Source: BOG-908 sp964242115
GTDB lineage: Bacteria > Pseudomonadota > Alphaproteobacteria > Acetobacterales > Acetobacteraceae
Direction of reading: 5' to 3'
DNA length: 64,000 bases
Assembly (NCBI GenBank): GCA_964242115.1
Contig: CAXSZX010000017.1
Span: 1 to 64,000 of the forward strand
Positions 52,449 through 61,103 of this stretch are shown here, piece after piece; position 1 is the first letter of the stretch; each line of letters begins with the position of its first letter. The position numbers and the translations under genes are program-made. Below the pieces are notes generated by a model. That model worked only from the letters and a program-made list of their open reading frames with translations. It ran no database searches and was not told the DNA's origin.

Positions 52449-54170
52449 GTGGACGCGCCAACAAACGCCCCATCGGGGCACGACCAGCACCGGGAAACCA
52501 GGTCGGACGCCGACATCGCGCAGGCCGCCACCCTGCGGCCCATCCTCGACGTTGCGCGCGAGAAGCTCGGCATCGAGGCCGAGCATCTTCAACCCTACGG
52601 CCACACCAAGGCGAAAGTGGAACTGCCCTACATCCGCTCGCTGGAAAACCGTGCGGACGGCAAGCTCATCCTGGTCACCGCCATCACGCCGACGCCGGCC
52701 GGCGAGGGCAAGACCACGACCACGGTCGGGCTGTCGGACGGGCTGAACCGTATCGGCAAGAAGGCCGTCGCCTGCCTGCGCGAACCCTCCCTCGGCCCGT
52801 GTTTCGGCATGAAGGGCGGGGCCGCCGGCGGCGGCTACGCCCAGGTTGTGCCGATGACGGACATCAACCTGCACTTCACCGGCGACTTCCACGCCATCAC
52901 CTCGGCCAACAACCTGCTGGCCGCACTGGTGGACAACCACATCTACTGGGGCAATGCGCTCGGGCTCGACCCACGCCGGGTAAGCTGGCGCCGCGCGCTT
53001 GACATGAACGACCGCGCCCTGCGCCAGATCGTCTCCTCGCTGGGCGGCGTCTCCAACGGCTACCCGCGGGAAGACGGGTTCGACATCACCGTCGCCTCCG
53101 AGGTCATGGCCATCGTCTGCCTGTCGCGTGACCTCGAGGACCTGCAACGCCGGCTGGCCAACATTATCGTCGGCACCACGCGCGAGCGCAAAGCGGTGCG
53201 CGCGGCCGATCTGGACGCGGCCGGTGCAATGGCCGTGCTGCTGCGCGACGCGCTGGCGCCCAACCTGGTGCAGACGCTGGAGCACAACCCCGCCTTTATC
53301 CACGGCGGCCCGTTCGCCAACATCGCGCATGGCTGCAACAGCGTCATCGCTACCCGCACGGCGCTGAAGCTGGCCGACTACGTGGTGACCGAAGCAGGCT
53401 TCGGCGCCGATTTGGGTGCCGAGAAGTTCTTCGACATCAAGTGCCGCAAGGCCGGGCTGGCGCCGTCCGCTGCGGTGCTGGTGGCGACCATACGCGCGCT
53501 GAAGATGCATGGCGGCGTGGCCAAGGAAGCGCTCAAGCGCGAGGACGCCGACGCGGTGCAGCGCGGTTTCGCCAACCTCGAGCGCCACGTGCGCAACTTG
53601 CGCAAGTTCGGCGTGCCGCCGGTGGTCGCCGTGAACCGCTTCAGCGCGGACACGGAAGTGGAGATGGACCGCCTGCGCACGCTGTGCGAGGGCCTGGGCG
53701 TGCGCTGCGTCGTGGCCGACCACTGGGCGCATGGCGGCGCCGGCGCGGAAGACCTCGCCCGCGCTGTCGTCGAACAGGTCGAGACCGCGCCCGCCCAGTT
53801 CCGCCCGCTCTACCCCGACGACATGACGCCGTGGGACAAGCTGCGCACGATCGCCACCGAGATCTACGATGCCGCCGAGGTGACGGCAGATCCTGGCGTG
53901 CGGAAGCGCTTCGACGAGCTGCAGGCGGAAGGCTTCGGCCACCTGCCGGTCTGCGTGGCGAAGACGCAGTACAGCTTCAGCACCGACCCGAAAAAGGTGG
54001 GCGCGCCGAGCGGCCACGTGCTGCATGTGCGCGACGTGAGGCTTTCAGCCGGCGCGGAGTTCATCGTCGCCGTCTGCGGCGAGATCATGACGATGCCCGG
54101 GCTGCCGAAAGTGCCGGCGGCCAACAGCATCTCCCTCTCGCAGGCAGGACTAATTACCGGGTTGTTCTGA
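52449..54170 (+). CDS. ftfL: Formate-tetrahydrofolate ligase
   Basis: Makes 10-formyl-tetrahydrofolate from formate and ATP, the step feeding formate into the serine cycle. The 573-residue enzyme has the ATP loop TPTPAGEGKTTTTVGLSDGL (about 77-96), KGGAAGGGYAQVVPM, TGDFHAITSANNLLAALVDN and the C-terminal GEIMTMPGLPKVPAANSISL. The start is GTG with GGAGG upstream. It sits 94 bases after glyA. In heterotrophs this gene is often called fhs; the neighbours here indicate the methylotrophic role. Confidence 0.96.
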   Translation: MDAPTNAPSGHDQHRETRSDADIAQAATLRPILDVAREKLGIEAEHLQPYGHTKAKVELPYIRSLENRADGKLILVTAITPTPAGEGKTTTTVGLSDGLNRIGKKAVACLREPSLGPCFGMKGGAAGGGYAQVVPMTDINLHFTGDFHAITSANNLLAALVDNHIYWGNALGLDPRRVSWRRALDMNDRALRQIVSSLGGVSNGYPREDGFDITVASEVMAIVCLSRDLEDLQRRLANIIVGTTRERKAVRAADLDAAGAMAVLLRDALAPNLVQTLEHNPAFIHGGPFANIAHGCNSVIATRTALKLADYVVTEAGFGADLGAEKFFDIKCRKAGLAPSAAVLVATIRALKMHGGVAKEALKREDADAVQRGFANLERHVRNLRKFGVPPVVAVNRFSADTEVEMDRLRTLCEGLGVRCVVADHWAHGGAGAEDLARAVVEQVETAPAQFRPLYPDDMTPWDKLRTIATEIYDAAEVTADPGVRKRFDELQAEGFGHLPVCVAKTQYSFSTDPKKVGAPSGHVLHVRDVRLSAGAEFIVAVCGEIMTMPGLPKVPAANSISLSQAGLITGLF

Positions 54171-54257
54171 GCCGCCTGATCGCCTGTTCTGCCGTCACGA
54201 GCGGACACACGCGTCCATAGCGTGTGCCGCCTAACTCAATTGCTTGGGGAAACCTCA

Positions 54258-55466
54258 ATGCCCGGTCGCCATTTTCTGCACGTTCCAGGTCCGACCAACG
54301 TCCCGGACCGGATCCTGAACGCCATGCGCGTGGCGATGGAAGACCATCGCAGCCCGGTGTTCCCAAACCTGACCCTGCCGCTGTTCGACGGGCTGAAAAA
54401 GCTTTTCAAGACGACGTCCGGCACGCCGTTCATCTTCCAGGCGACCGGCACCGGCGCGTGGGAAGCGGTCCTGGTCAACACGCTCAGCGCCGGTGATCGG
54501 GTCCTGTCCTCGCGCTTCGGGCAGTTCAGCCACCTTTGGATCGACCTGGCGCAGCGTCACGGGCTGGACGTGGTGGTGCAACAGGAAGCGTGGGGGACCG
54601 GCGCTTCGCCGGAACGTATCCACGACGCGCTCAAGGCCGACACCGCCCACGCGATCAAGGCGGTGATGGTGGTGCAGAACGAGACCGCCACCGGCGTTAC
54701 CAGTGACATCCACGCCGTCCGGCGTGCGATTGATGCAGCGGGCCACCCCGCCTTGCTATTCGTGGACGGCGTCAGCTCGATCGGGTCGATCGACTTCCGC
54801 ATGGACGAGTGGGGCGTGGATGGTGCCATCACCGGCAGCCAGAAGGGCTTGATGCTGCCGGCCGGGTTGGGCCTGTGCTGCGTGAGCAGCAAGGCGCTGG
54901 AGGCGCAGAAGACAGCGCGCGCGAACAACCCGCTGCGCCGCTGCTTTTTCGACTTCGACGACATGGTCAAGAGCAACAAGGACGGCTACTTCCCCTACAC
55001 GCCGTCGCTGCCGATGCTGTATGGCCTCCGCGAGGCGCTCGCCATGCTGTTCGAGGAAGGTTTGGAGAACGTCTTCGCGCGCCACCACTTCCTCGCCAGC
55101 GGCGTGCGTGCTGCCATCACCGAAGGCTGGGGCCTGCAGCTCTGCGCCCGCGACCCGAAATGGTACAGCGACACGGTGAGCGCGGTCATGGTGCCGGAGG
55201 GCTTCAACGGCACCGACGTGATCAAGCGCGCGTTCAGCCGCTACAACCTCGCACTCGGCACCGGGCTCAGCGAGGTTGCCGGCAAGCTGTTCCGCATCGG
55301 CCATCTCGGCGACCTGAACGAACTGATGTGCCTCGGCGCCATCACCGGCTCGGAGATGGCGATGCGCGACATTGGTATCCAGGTAAAACCCGGCAGCGGT
55401 GCGGCTGCGGCGGAGGAATACTACCGCAAGGCGGACACACAGAGCATGGCAAAGGCGGCCGAGTAG
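54258..55466 (+). CDS. sgaA: Serine-glyoxylate aminotransferase
   Basis: Transfers the amino group of serine to glyoxylate, yielding hydroxypyruvate and glycine, the defining reaction of the serine cycle. The 402-residue class V aminotransferase begins HFLHVPGPTNVPDRILNAM and contains TSGTPFIFQATGTGAWEAVL, LLFVDGVSSIGSIDFRMDEW, and the PLP-lysine ITGSQKGLMLPAGL (Lys about 200). It lies between ftfL and hprA (19-base gap to the latter). The ATG at 54258 fits the family N-terminus. Confidence 0.95.
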   Translation: MPGRHFLHVPGPTNVPDRILNAMRVAMEDHRSPVFPNLTLPLFDGLKKLFKTTSGTPFIFQATGTGAWEAVLVNTLSAGDRVLSSRFGQFSHLWIDLAQRHGLDVVVQQEAWGTGASPERIHDALKADTAHAIKAVMVVQNETATGVTSDIHAVRRAIDAAGHPALLFVDGVSSIGSIDFRMDEWGVDGAITGSQKGLMLPAGLGLCCVSSKALEAQKTARANNPLRRCFFDFDDMVKSNKDGYFPYTPSLPMLYGLREALAMLFEEGLENVFARHHFLASGVRAAITEGWGLQLCARDPKWYSDTVSAVMVPEGFNGTDVIKRAFSRYNLALGTGLSEVAGKLFRIGHLGDLNELMCLGAITGSEMAMRDIGIQVKPGSGAAAAEEYYRKADTQSMAKAAE

Positions 55467-55485
55467 CACGCGGACTAGCACTCAC

Positions 55486-56424
55486 TTGGACCCGCTGATC
55501 GTCTTCCTCGACCGCGAAACGCTGGGTGTGCCGCTCCGCCCACCCGGCTTTGCGCACCGCTACGTCGAACACCAGGTGACCGACACCGCACAGGTTGCCG
55601 AGCGGCTGCAGGGTGCTACGATCTGCATCACCAACAAGGTGCGCATCACCGGCGAGGCGTTGCGCCAGTTGCCGCATCTCAAACTGATCGCGGTGGCGGC
55701 GACCGGCACCGACGTCATCGACAAGCCGGCGGCGAAGGATGCCGGTGTCGCCGTGGTGAACATTCGCAACTACGCCTTCAACACGGTGCCCGAGCACGTG
55801 GTTGCGATGATGTTTGCGCTGCGCCGCAACCTGCTTGCCTACGTGGACGACGTGCGACGCGGTGCGTGGCAGGAATGCCGCCAGTTCTGCTTCCTGACCC
55901 ACCCGATCCACGACATCGCGGGCTCGACCATCGGCATCGTCGGCTACGGCGCCATCGGCCGGGCCATTGGCCAGCGTGCCGAAGCGCTCGGCATGCGCGT
56001 CATCGCCCACGACGCGGTGGCGCAGGACGGGCTGGTGGATTTCGACACGATCCTGCGGGAGAGCGACGTGATCACCCTGCACGCGCCGTTGACCGAGGAA
56101 ACGCGCAACATGATCGGCGCGGCCGAACTGGCGCGCATGAAGCCTTCCGCCATCCTGATCAACACCGCGCGTGGCGGCCTGGTTGACGAGCAGGCGCTCG
56201 CCGACGCGCTGCGGGCGGGCAAACTCGGCGGCGCCGCGTTCGACGTGCTGACGGAGGAGCCGCCGCGCCAGGGCAACGTCCTGCTCGACGCCAGCATCCC
56301 GAACCTGATCGTGACACCGCATGTTGCCTGGGCCAGTCAGGAAGCGATGGGAGTGCTGGCCGACCAGCTGACCGGCAACATCGAGGCGTTCATGGCCGGC
56401 ACGCCGCGCAACGTGGTGGGCTAG
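55486..56424 (+). CDS. hprA: Hydroxypyruvate reductase (D-2-hydroxyacid dehydrogenase family)
   Basis: Reduces hydroxypyruvate to glycerate. The 312-residue protein has the NAD-binding motif GIVGYGAIGRAIGQRAEALG (about 150-169), NTARGGLVDE with the catalytic Arg, the Glu in FDVLTEEPPRQGN, and the catalytic His in VTPHVAWASQE. Its length matches methylotroph HprA. The start is a TTG at 55486, since no ATG or GTG gives the family N-terminus DPLIVFLDRETLGVPLRPPG. It directly follows sgaA and is followed by a repeat element, so it ends the glyA-ftfL-sgaA-hprA unit. Confidence 0.92.
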   Translation: MDPLIVFLDRETLGVPLRPPGFAHRYVEHQVTDTAQVAERLQGATICITNKVRITGEALRQLPHLKLIAVAATGTDVIDKPAAKDAGVAVVNIRNYAFNTVPEHVVAMMFALRRNLLAYVDDVRRGAWQECRQFCFLTHPIHDIAGSTIGIVGYGAIGRAIGQRAEALGMRVIAHDAVAQDGLVDFDTILRESDVITLHAPLTEETRNMIGAAELARMKPSAILINTARGGLVDEQALADALRAGKLGGAAFDVLTEEPPRQGNVLLDASIPNLIVTPHVAWASQEAMGVLADQLTGNIEAFMAGTPRNVVG

Positions 56425-56453
56425 CATTCATTGGCCTGGTGCTGACACATAGA

Positions 56454-56590
56454 AAGCAAGCAGTCGTTTTTTGGAAAAAAGGACCAAAAAACTTTTGACT
56501 CCGCTGTCGCGCGCTCTCCGGATCGGTTCGCGACAGCTAGGGCAGAAGTTTCTTGCTTCTTTCTTTCAAACAGGAAGGCCTTGCTTGCTT
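56454..56590. repeat. Double-hairpin intergenic repeat, full copy (A, core, B')
   Basis: AAGCAAGCAGTCGTTTTTTG, AAAAAAGGACCAAAAAACTT, CGCTGTCGCGCGC, core GGTTCGCGACAGCTAGGGC, then AGAAGTTTCTTGCTTC and AGGAAGGCCTTGC. It separates hprA from mtdA. Confidence 0.88.
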
Positions 56591-56630
56591 CGGAACAGTC
56601 CCCCTCCATACTCCAGGTAGCCAACATTCC

Positions 56631-57491
56631 ATGACAGCGAAGCTCTTGTTCCAGTTGGACACGGACGCCAACCCCAGCGTGTTCGACACCGTGGTTGGCT
56701 ACGATGGCGGTGCGGACCACGTGGTCGGGCATGCCGGTGTCACGCCGCAGAGTGCCGGCTCTCTGGTCGAGGGCGCCATCTTCACGCGCGGTGCGAAGGA
56801 CAAGCGGTACACCGCCCTGTTCGTCGGCGGCGCCAGCATGGCGGCCGGCGAGGCGCTGCTGGACGCGGTGCGTGCGAAGTTCTACGGCGGGTTTCGCGTC
56901 TCCGTCATGTTGGACAGCAACGGCGCCAACACGACGGCCGCCGCCGGCGTCGCACTTCTAGCCAAGGCAGCGCCGCTCGCTGGCAAAAGTGCTATCGTGC
57001 TGGGCGGCACTGGGCCGGTCGGCATGCGCGTGGCCGCCATGCTGGCGCTGGAAGGTGCTACCGTGTCGATGACCGGACGCAAATTGGATAAGACGCAGGC
57101 CGCTGCCACGGCGATCTCCACGCGCTTCGGCGTGCAGGTGGCCGCTGTCGAGGCGCCCGACGACGCGGCGCGCGCCCGCGCGGCGGAGGGGTGCGCCATC
57201 ATCTATGCGGCGGGTGCTATCGGGCATCAGCTCATCGCGCAGGCCGACTGGCAGTCCAGCGCGTCGGCGCAACTTCTCGCCGACGTGAACCCGGAGCCGC
57301 CGTTCGGCATTGGCGGCATCGCCGCGAACGACAAGGCGCGTGATTATGACGGCAAGCTTGCCTTCGGCGCGCTCGGCATCGGCGGGTTGAAGCTGCGCCT
57401 GCATCGCGCCTGTATCGGCAAGTTGTTCGAGCAGAACGACCTCGTTCTGGACGCGGAAAACATCCTGGCTATCGCGAAGGAGATGGCGTGA
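56631..57491 (+). CDS. mtdA: Methylene-tetrahydrofolate/tetrahydromethanopterin dehydrogenase (NADP)
   Basis: Oxidises methylene-H4F (or the H4MPT form) with NADP. The 286-residue protein has the MtdA pattern: KLLFQLDTDANPSVFDTVVG at the start, VEGAIFTRGAKDKRYTALFV, the Rossmann loop VLGGTGPVGMRVAAMLALEG (about 120-139), and ADVNPEPPFGIGGIA near the end. The ATG at 56631 gives the family N-terminus. Its stop overlaps fchA by one base, so the two are coupled. Methylotrophs usually carry this pair together. Confidence 0.95.
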   Translation: MTAKLLFQLDTDANPSVFDTVVGYDGGADHVVGHAGVTPQSAGSLVEGAIFTRGAKDKRYTALFVGGASMAAGEALLDAVRAKFYGGFRVSVMLDSNGANTTAAAGVALLAKAAPLAGKSAIVLGGTGPVGMRVAAMLALEGATVSMTGRKLDKTQAAATAISTRFGVQVAAVEAPDDAARARAAEGCAIIYAAGAIGHQLIAQADWQSSASAQLLADVNPEPPFGIGGIAANDKARDYDGKLAFGALGIGGLKLRLHRACIGKLFEQNDLVLDAENILAIAKEMA

Positions 57492-58120
57492 TGAGCGTCC
57501 GTGACCTGCCTCTGGACGAATTCCTTGCCGAATTGGGTAGCAAGGCGGCAACGCCAGGCGGCGGCGGTGCAGCGGCGGTGCTGGGCGCGGTCGGCGCGTC
57601 ACTCTCCGGCATGGTCGCCCACCTGACTATCGGCAAGAAGAAATACGCCGCCGTGGAAGCCGACATGCAGTCGCTTCTCGGGCGTGCCGACACGCTGCGT
57701 GGCAAGCTGGCCGAAGCGGTCGACGTCGACGCCGTCGCGTTCGACACGCTGATGCGCGCCTACGGCCTGCCGAAACAATCCGAGCAGGACGTGGCTGCGC
57801 GCGATGCTGCGATCCAGGAGGCGCTGCATGCGGCGATGGCTGCGCCGCTCGATTGCGCTCGCCTGTGCCGCGCGGCGATCGACCTGGCGGTGGAGGCCTC
57901 CGAGAAGGGCAACAAATCCGTCATCAGCGACGGCGGCGTGGCCGTGCTGGCGGCGCATGCAGGGTTGCGCAGCTCGGCGCTGAACGTGCTCGTCAACGCT
58001 AAGCTGATTGCTGACAAGGCTGCTGCTGCGGCGGCGCTCGCGGAGCTGGACCGGCTGGTCGAGGGGGCGGCGGCGCTGACGGAGAAAACCTACGAGGGCG
58101 TCCGCCAGCAACTCGTGTGA
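57491..58120 (+). CDS. fchA: Methenyl-tetrahydrofolate cyclohydrolase
   Basis: Hydrolyses methenyl-H4F to 10-formyl-H4F, working with MtdA and FtfL to move C1 units between formate and methylene-H4F. The 209-residue protein starts LPLDEFLAELGSKAATPGGG and contains GASLSGMVAHLTIGKKKYAA, AAPLDCARLCRAAIDLAVEA and KSVISDGGVAVLAAHAGLRS, matching the FchA/FTCD cyclodeaminase fold. It overlaps mtdA by one base. A repeat element follows the stop, marking the end of the C1 block. Confidence 0.94.
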   Translation: MSVRDLPLDEFLAELGSKAATPGGGGAAAVLGAVGASLSGMVAHLTIGKKKYAAVEADMQSLLGRADTLRGKLAEAVDVDAVAFDTLMRAYGLPKQSEQDVAARDAAIQEALHAAMAAPLDCARLCRAAIDLAVEASEKGNKSVISDGGVAVLAAHAGLRSSALNVLVNAKLIADKAAAAAALAELDRLVEGAAALTEKTYEGVRQQLV

Positions 58121-58140
58121 CGTGGTGTGCCGAGGCACAG

Positions 58141-58275
58141 GCGAAGAAAACAGTTCTCTTTGAAAAGTATCGAAAAACTCTGCTCCCTTGAGCACTCGCT
58201 GCGGGACGTTCCGCGACAGCCGAACCAAAAGTTTTTTGCTGCTTTTTTCAAAAAGCAGGCCTTGCTTTCTTGCTG
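58141..58275. repeat. Double-hairpin intergenic repeat, full copy (A, core, B')
   Basis: AAACAGTTCTCTTTG, AAAGTATCGAAAAACTCTG, GAGCACTCGCTGCGGG, core GTTCCGCGACAGCCGAACC, then AAAAGTTTTTTGCTGC and AAAAGCAGGCCTTGC. The arm A hairpin is eroded. Confidence 0.88.
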
Positions 58276-58659
58276 CCGATTTCACCCGCCACATCGCCAC
58301 CCAGCACCACTGCGAGCAAAACATGTTTCCGACAAGGACGGCGCTGCGCTGAGTCTCGCCATATCGGCCCGAGCGACGGCATGCTGACCGCCGCCATCCG
58401 GACGTCCGATGATCCGGCACGGAAGGGTCTGACCAAGTGTCGCATGTCGTGGCTTTGCAAACTCGAACCGTCCGAAATTCGCAGGCGATCATGATCGCGC
58501 CTTCGCCAGCGGAAAGTAACAATTAACTCCAATGCTCGCGGACATGGCCAGACCATGCTGACTGCTCGTTTGGTCAACGGTATGATAAAGTATTTGGGCG
58601 GTTTGCTACGCATGTAGCGGCTATTCGCAGCAGGCCGACGTGTTCTGGCGCATCCCGCC

Positions 58660-58800
58660 AAGCAGAGCAGTCGGTTGCAAGAGAAAAAAGAACCAAAAAA
58701 CTCTGCTTCCTGGAGTACACGCTGAGGGCAGCTCCGCGACAGCCGGACCAAAAGTTTTTTGCTGCTTTCTTTCAAAAAAGCAGGTCTTGCCTTCCTTGTG
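58660..58800. repeat. Double-hairpin intergenic repeat, full copy (degenerate A, core, B')
   Basis: GCAGTCGGTTGCAAGAG, AAAAAAGAACCAAAAAACTC, GGAGTACACGCTGAGGG, core GCTCCGCGACAGCCGGACC, then AAAAGTTTTTTGCTGC and AAAAAAGCAGGTCTTGCC. Confidence 0.9.
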
Positions 58801-58822
58801 CCGGCCGTCAGGACTACCCCGG

Positions 58823-60475
58823 ATGTCTCCCACACGCCTGCTCGCCCAAGCCGCCGCCCACCTGAAAGCTGGAGAAACACAGCAGGCCATCGCGCCGCTC
58901 CGCCAGGCGGCCGCGCTGCAGCCGGGCAGCGCCACCATCCACCACGATCTAGGGCTGGCCTACCTGGAGTCAGGCCACGTGCCCGAGGCCGTCTCCGCGT
59001 TGCAGGCAGCGCTCGCCTGCGACCCGCGCTACGCGCGCGCCTGGCTGCGCCTGGGCGTGGCCCACGAGCGTGCGGGCGACGCCGCCTCGGGCATCGCCGC
59101 TTACCACCGCGCCACCGAACTGCTGCCCTCGCTGGCCGAAGCGTGGTTCCGCGCCGGCGCCATGGTGTTCACCCTGGGCCACCGCGAACAGGCGGTCGCC
59201 TGTTTCCGCCGCGCTGCGTCCGCCGCGGGCCGCACCGGTTTCGGGCGCCTGGGGGCCGCCCGCGCGCTGCTGGCCGAGGAGCACGACGCGGATGCCGAGC
59301 GCGTTCTGCGGCAGGCCCTGGCGCTGGACCCGTCCAACCCGATGGCGCTGGACCTGCTTGGCAACCTGCTCGCCGATGCCGGCCGCTTCGAAGCGGCGCG
59401 CGAGTGTTTCGCCCGCGCAATCGCATACGCACCGCTGATGGCCGGCAGCTACTACGACCTGGTGCGCTGCCGCAAAGTCACGCCAGCCGAGGCCGGCCTG
59501 ATCACCGATATGCAGGCGGCGCTCGGCGTGCCGGGTCTCGGCGCTGACCAGCGCGTGCGCGTCCACCTCGCCCTCGGCAAGGCGGAAGACGATCTGGGCA
59601 ACCCGACGGCGGCAATGGCGCATTTCGACACGGCGCAGGACGTCCGCGCCGCCGAAGCCCCGTTCGATGCGGCTGCGTTCGACGCGCAGGTGGACTGGCT
59701 GATCGCCTGCTTCACGCAGGAGCTGGTTGCCGCCGCGCCGGCGCTGGGCGTTGCCGACCTCACACCGCTGCTGATCGTCGGCATGCCCCGCTCGGGCACC
59801 ACGCTGGCCGAGCAGATCCTCTCCAGCCACCCCGACGTCGCGGCCGCCGGCGAGCTGAACTTCTGGAACGAGCGTGGACTGGCCTGGAAGCAAGCCGGCA
59901 GCGCGGGGCTCTCCCCTGGCTTCCTCGGCCAGGCGGCGCGCGACTACGTTGCCGTGCTGCGCAAGGTTGGCGGACACGCCCCGCGGGTCACCGACAAGAT
60001 GCCGTTCAATTTCCTTTGGGCGGGGCTGATCCACCTGGCCTTTCCGCAAGCCACCATCATCCATTGCCGGCGCGCGGCGGTGGCCACCGCGCTTTCGGTT
60101 CATCAGACCTACTTCAACCCGCGCCTGGCGTTTCCGACCGGGGGCACGGCCCTGGTCGCCTACCTGCGCAGCTACCAACGCCTGACCGACCACTGGCGCC
60201 AGGTGCTGCCGCCCGCCCGCTTCGTGGAGGTGGAGTACGAGACGCTGACCTGCAGCCCGGAGAGCGAGATACGCCGCTTGGTGGGCAAAGCCGGGCTCGC
60301 GTGGAACGAGGCCTGCCTGCATCCGGAACGCAACGACCGGGTGGTCAAGACGCCCAGCAGGTGGCAGGCACGTCAGGCGATAAACCGTAACTCGGTGGAG
60401 CGCTGGCGCACTTACCAGCACGTCCTGGGGCCGTTGCGCGGGCTTGCCGGCGGTGTGCTTCCCGGCCAGCAGTGA
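58823..60475 (+). CDS. TPR-repeat sulfotransferase
   Basis: A 550-residue protein. Residues 1-200 are TPR units (LGLAYLESGHVPEAVSALQA; AWLRLGVAHERAGDAASGIA; LDLLGNLLADAGRFEAAREC). The C-terminal 270 residues are a sulfotransferase domain: PAPS loop LLIVGMPRSGTTLAEQILSS, motif TDKMPFNFLWAGLIHLAFPQ and 3'-phosphate region IHCRRAAVATALSVHQTYF. TPR-sulfotransferases are common in proteobacteria, but the acceptor is generally unknown. The ATG at 58823 opens the first TPR. It is single-gene between repeats. Confidence 0.88.
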   Translation: MSPTRLLAQAAAHLKAGETQQAIAPLRQAAALQPGSATIHHDLGLAYLESGHVPEAVSALQAALACDPRYARAWLRLGVAHERAGDAASGIAAYHRATELLPSLAEAWFRAGAMVFTLGHREQAVACFRRAASAAGRTGFGRLGAARALLAEEHDADAERVLRQALALDPSNPMALDLLGNLLADAGRFEAARECFARAIAYAPLMAGSYYDLVRCRKVTPAEAGLITDMQAALGVPGLGADQRVRVHLALGKAEDDLGNPTAAMAHFDTAQDVRAAEAPFDAAAFDAQVDWLIACFTQELVAAAPALGVADLTPLLIVGMPRSGTTLAEQILSSHPDVAAAGELNFWNERGLAWKQAGSAGLSPGFLGQAARDYVAVLRKVGGHAPRVTDKMPFNFLWAGLIHLAFPQATIIHCRRAAVATALSVHQTYFNPRLAFPTGGTALVAYLRSYQRLTDHWRQVLPPARFVEVEYETLTCSPESEIRRLVGKAGLAWNEACLHPERNDRVVKTPSRWQARQAINRNSVERWRTYQHVLGPLRGLAGGVLPGQQ

Positions 60476-60486
60476 GGTCGGGTAGG

Positions 60487-60555
60487 AAGCAAGCGCCTTT
60501 TTTTCGATAAAAGAAGCCGAAAGCTTTTGTCAGCGCTGTCGCGGACGGCTGAGAC
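60487..60555. repeat. Double-hairpin intergenic repeat, half copy (arm A + type II core)
   Basis: AAGCAAGCGCCTTTTTTTCG, AAAAGAAGCCGAAAGCTTT, core GCTGTCGCGGACGGCTGAG. No right arm is found. It starts about ten bases after the TPR-sulfotransferase stop. Confidence 0.8.
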
Positions 60556-60701
60556 TGCTCGGCTTGCCTTGGCAACTCCGCAAGGGCGAACATCCTTTGG
60601 CTTGGCGAATCCGAGCTTCGCAGCCAACACGTTCGGCGCTCGATGCTTTGCCAGACGGCTACCTTCTACGGCTTTCTTCGATGTCAGCTTTTGGGTGGCC
60701 G

Positions 60702-60764
60702 TTCGGCCTGCTCAAGCCTCGCGTCAGCGACCGCCGCAGGCGGCTCGGCCTTGAACAGGCCGAA
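60702..60764. repeat. Nested inverted repeat
   Basis: Outer arms 60702-60716 and 60750-60764 differ at one base; the inner hairpin is at 60731-60743. There is no T-run on either side, so it is unlikely to be a simple terminator. A binding site or remnant of a mobile element is possible. Confidence 0.6.
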
Positions 60765-61103
60765 TGATCATCGCGCGTCGAAGATAGCCACCGTCACGCT
60801 CGGCGTGTTCGCTGCAGAACTGTGGTCCATCCTTCAAGACAACCGCTAGCCTGGCTGCGCACGGTCGTCACAGCCCGGCCCGTGTAGCACAAGCTGACAA
60901 TGGTCTGACAGTATTGGGCAAGCAGAGCCACATAAAACGCAAGACGAAGGCGGCCGCGCGATAGGGCTCGATTGAGTAGATAGTAATAGAACTGTCACAG
61001 AACCGAGCGAGTAGGCCGGTGTTCAAGTGGCTACTGTGGTCAAGTAGACTGACGAGGGATGCTGCGCCTCCTCCGTCGTCTAGACCCAGCACCGGAGAAC
61101 GCC

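Larger units (their letters stand above)
58121..58822. other. Gene-free region with two repeat elements
   Basis: 702 bases between fchA and the TPR-sulfotransferase. Full repeats lie at 58141-58275 and 58660-58800. The 380 bases between them have no plausible gene on either strand, and slightly lower GC than the genes. They could be the remnant of a deleted gene or a promoter region. Confidence 0.6.
60476..61103. other. Gene-free region with repeat half-copy and nested inverted repeat
   Basis: 628 bases. A repeat half-copy is at 60487-60555. At 60702-60764, TTCGGCCTGCTCAAG and CTTGAACAGGCCGAA form a near-perfect 15-base inverted repeat enclosing a smaller CCGCC-GCA-GGCGG hairpin. Short open frames here lack ribosome sites and homology I recognise. 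Lower GC from about 60890 to 61060 probably holds the promoter of the next gene. Confidence 0.6.

Noticed and set aside
60527..60767. Small open frames of 67-75 codons in the gap before the phosphoesterase gene
   Set aside because: No ribosome site, no recognisable motif, and they cross the nested inverted repeat; not supported as genes.
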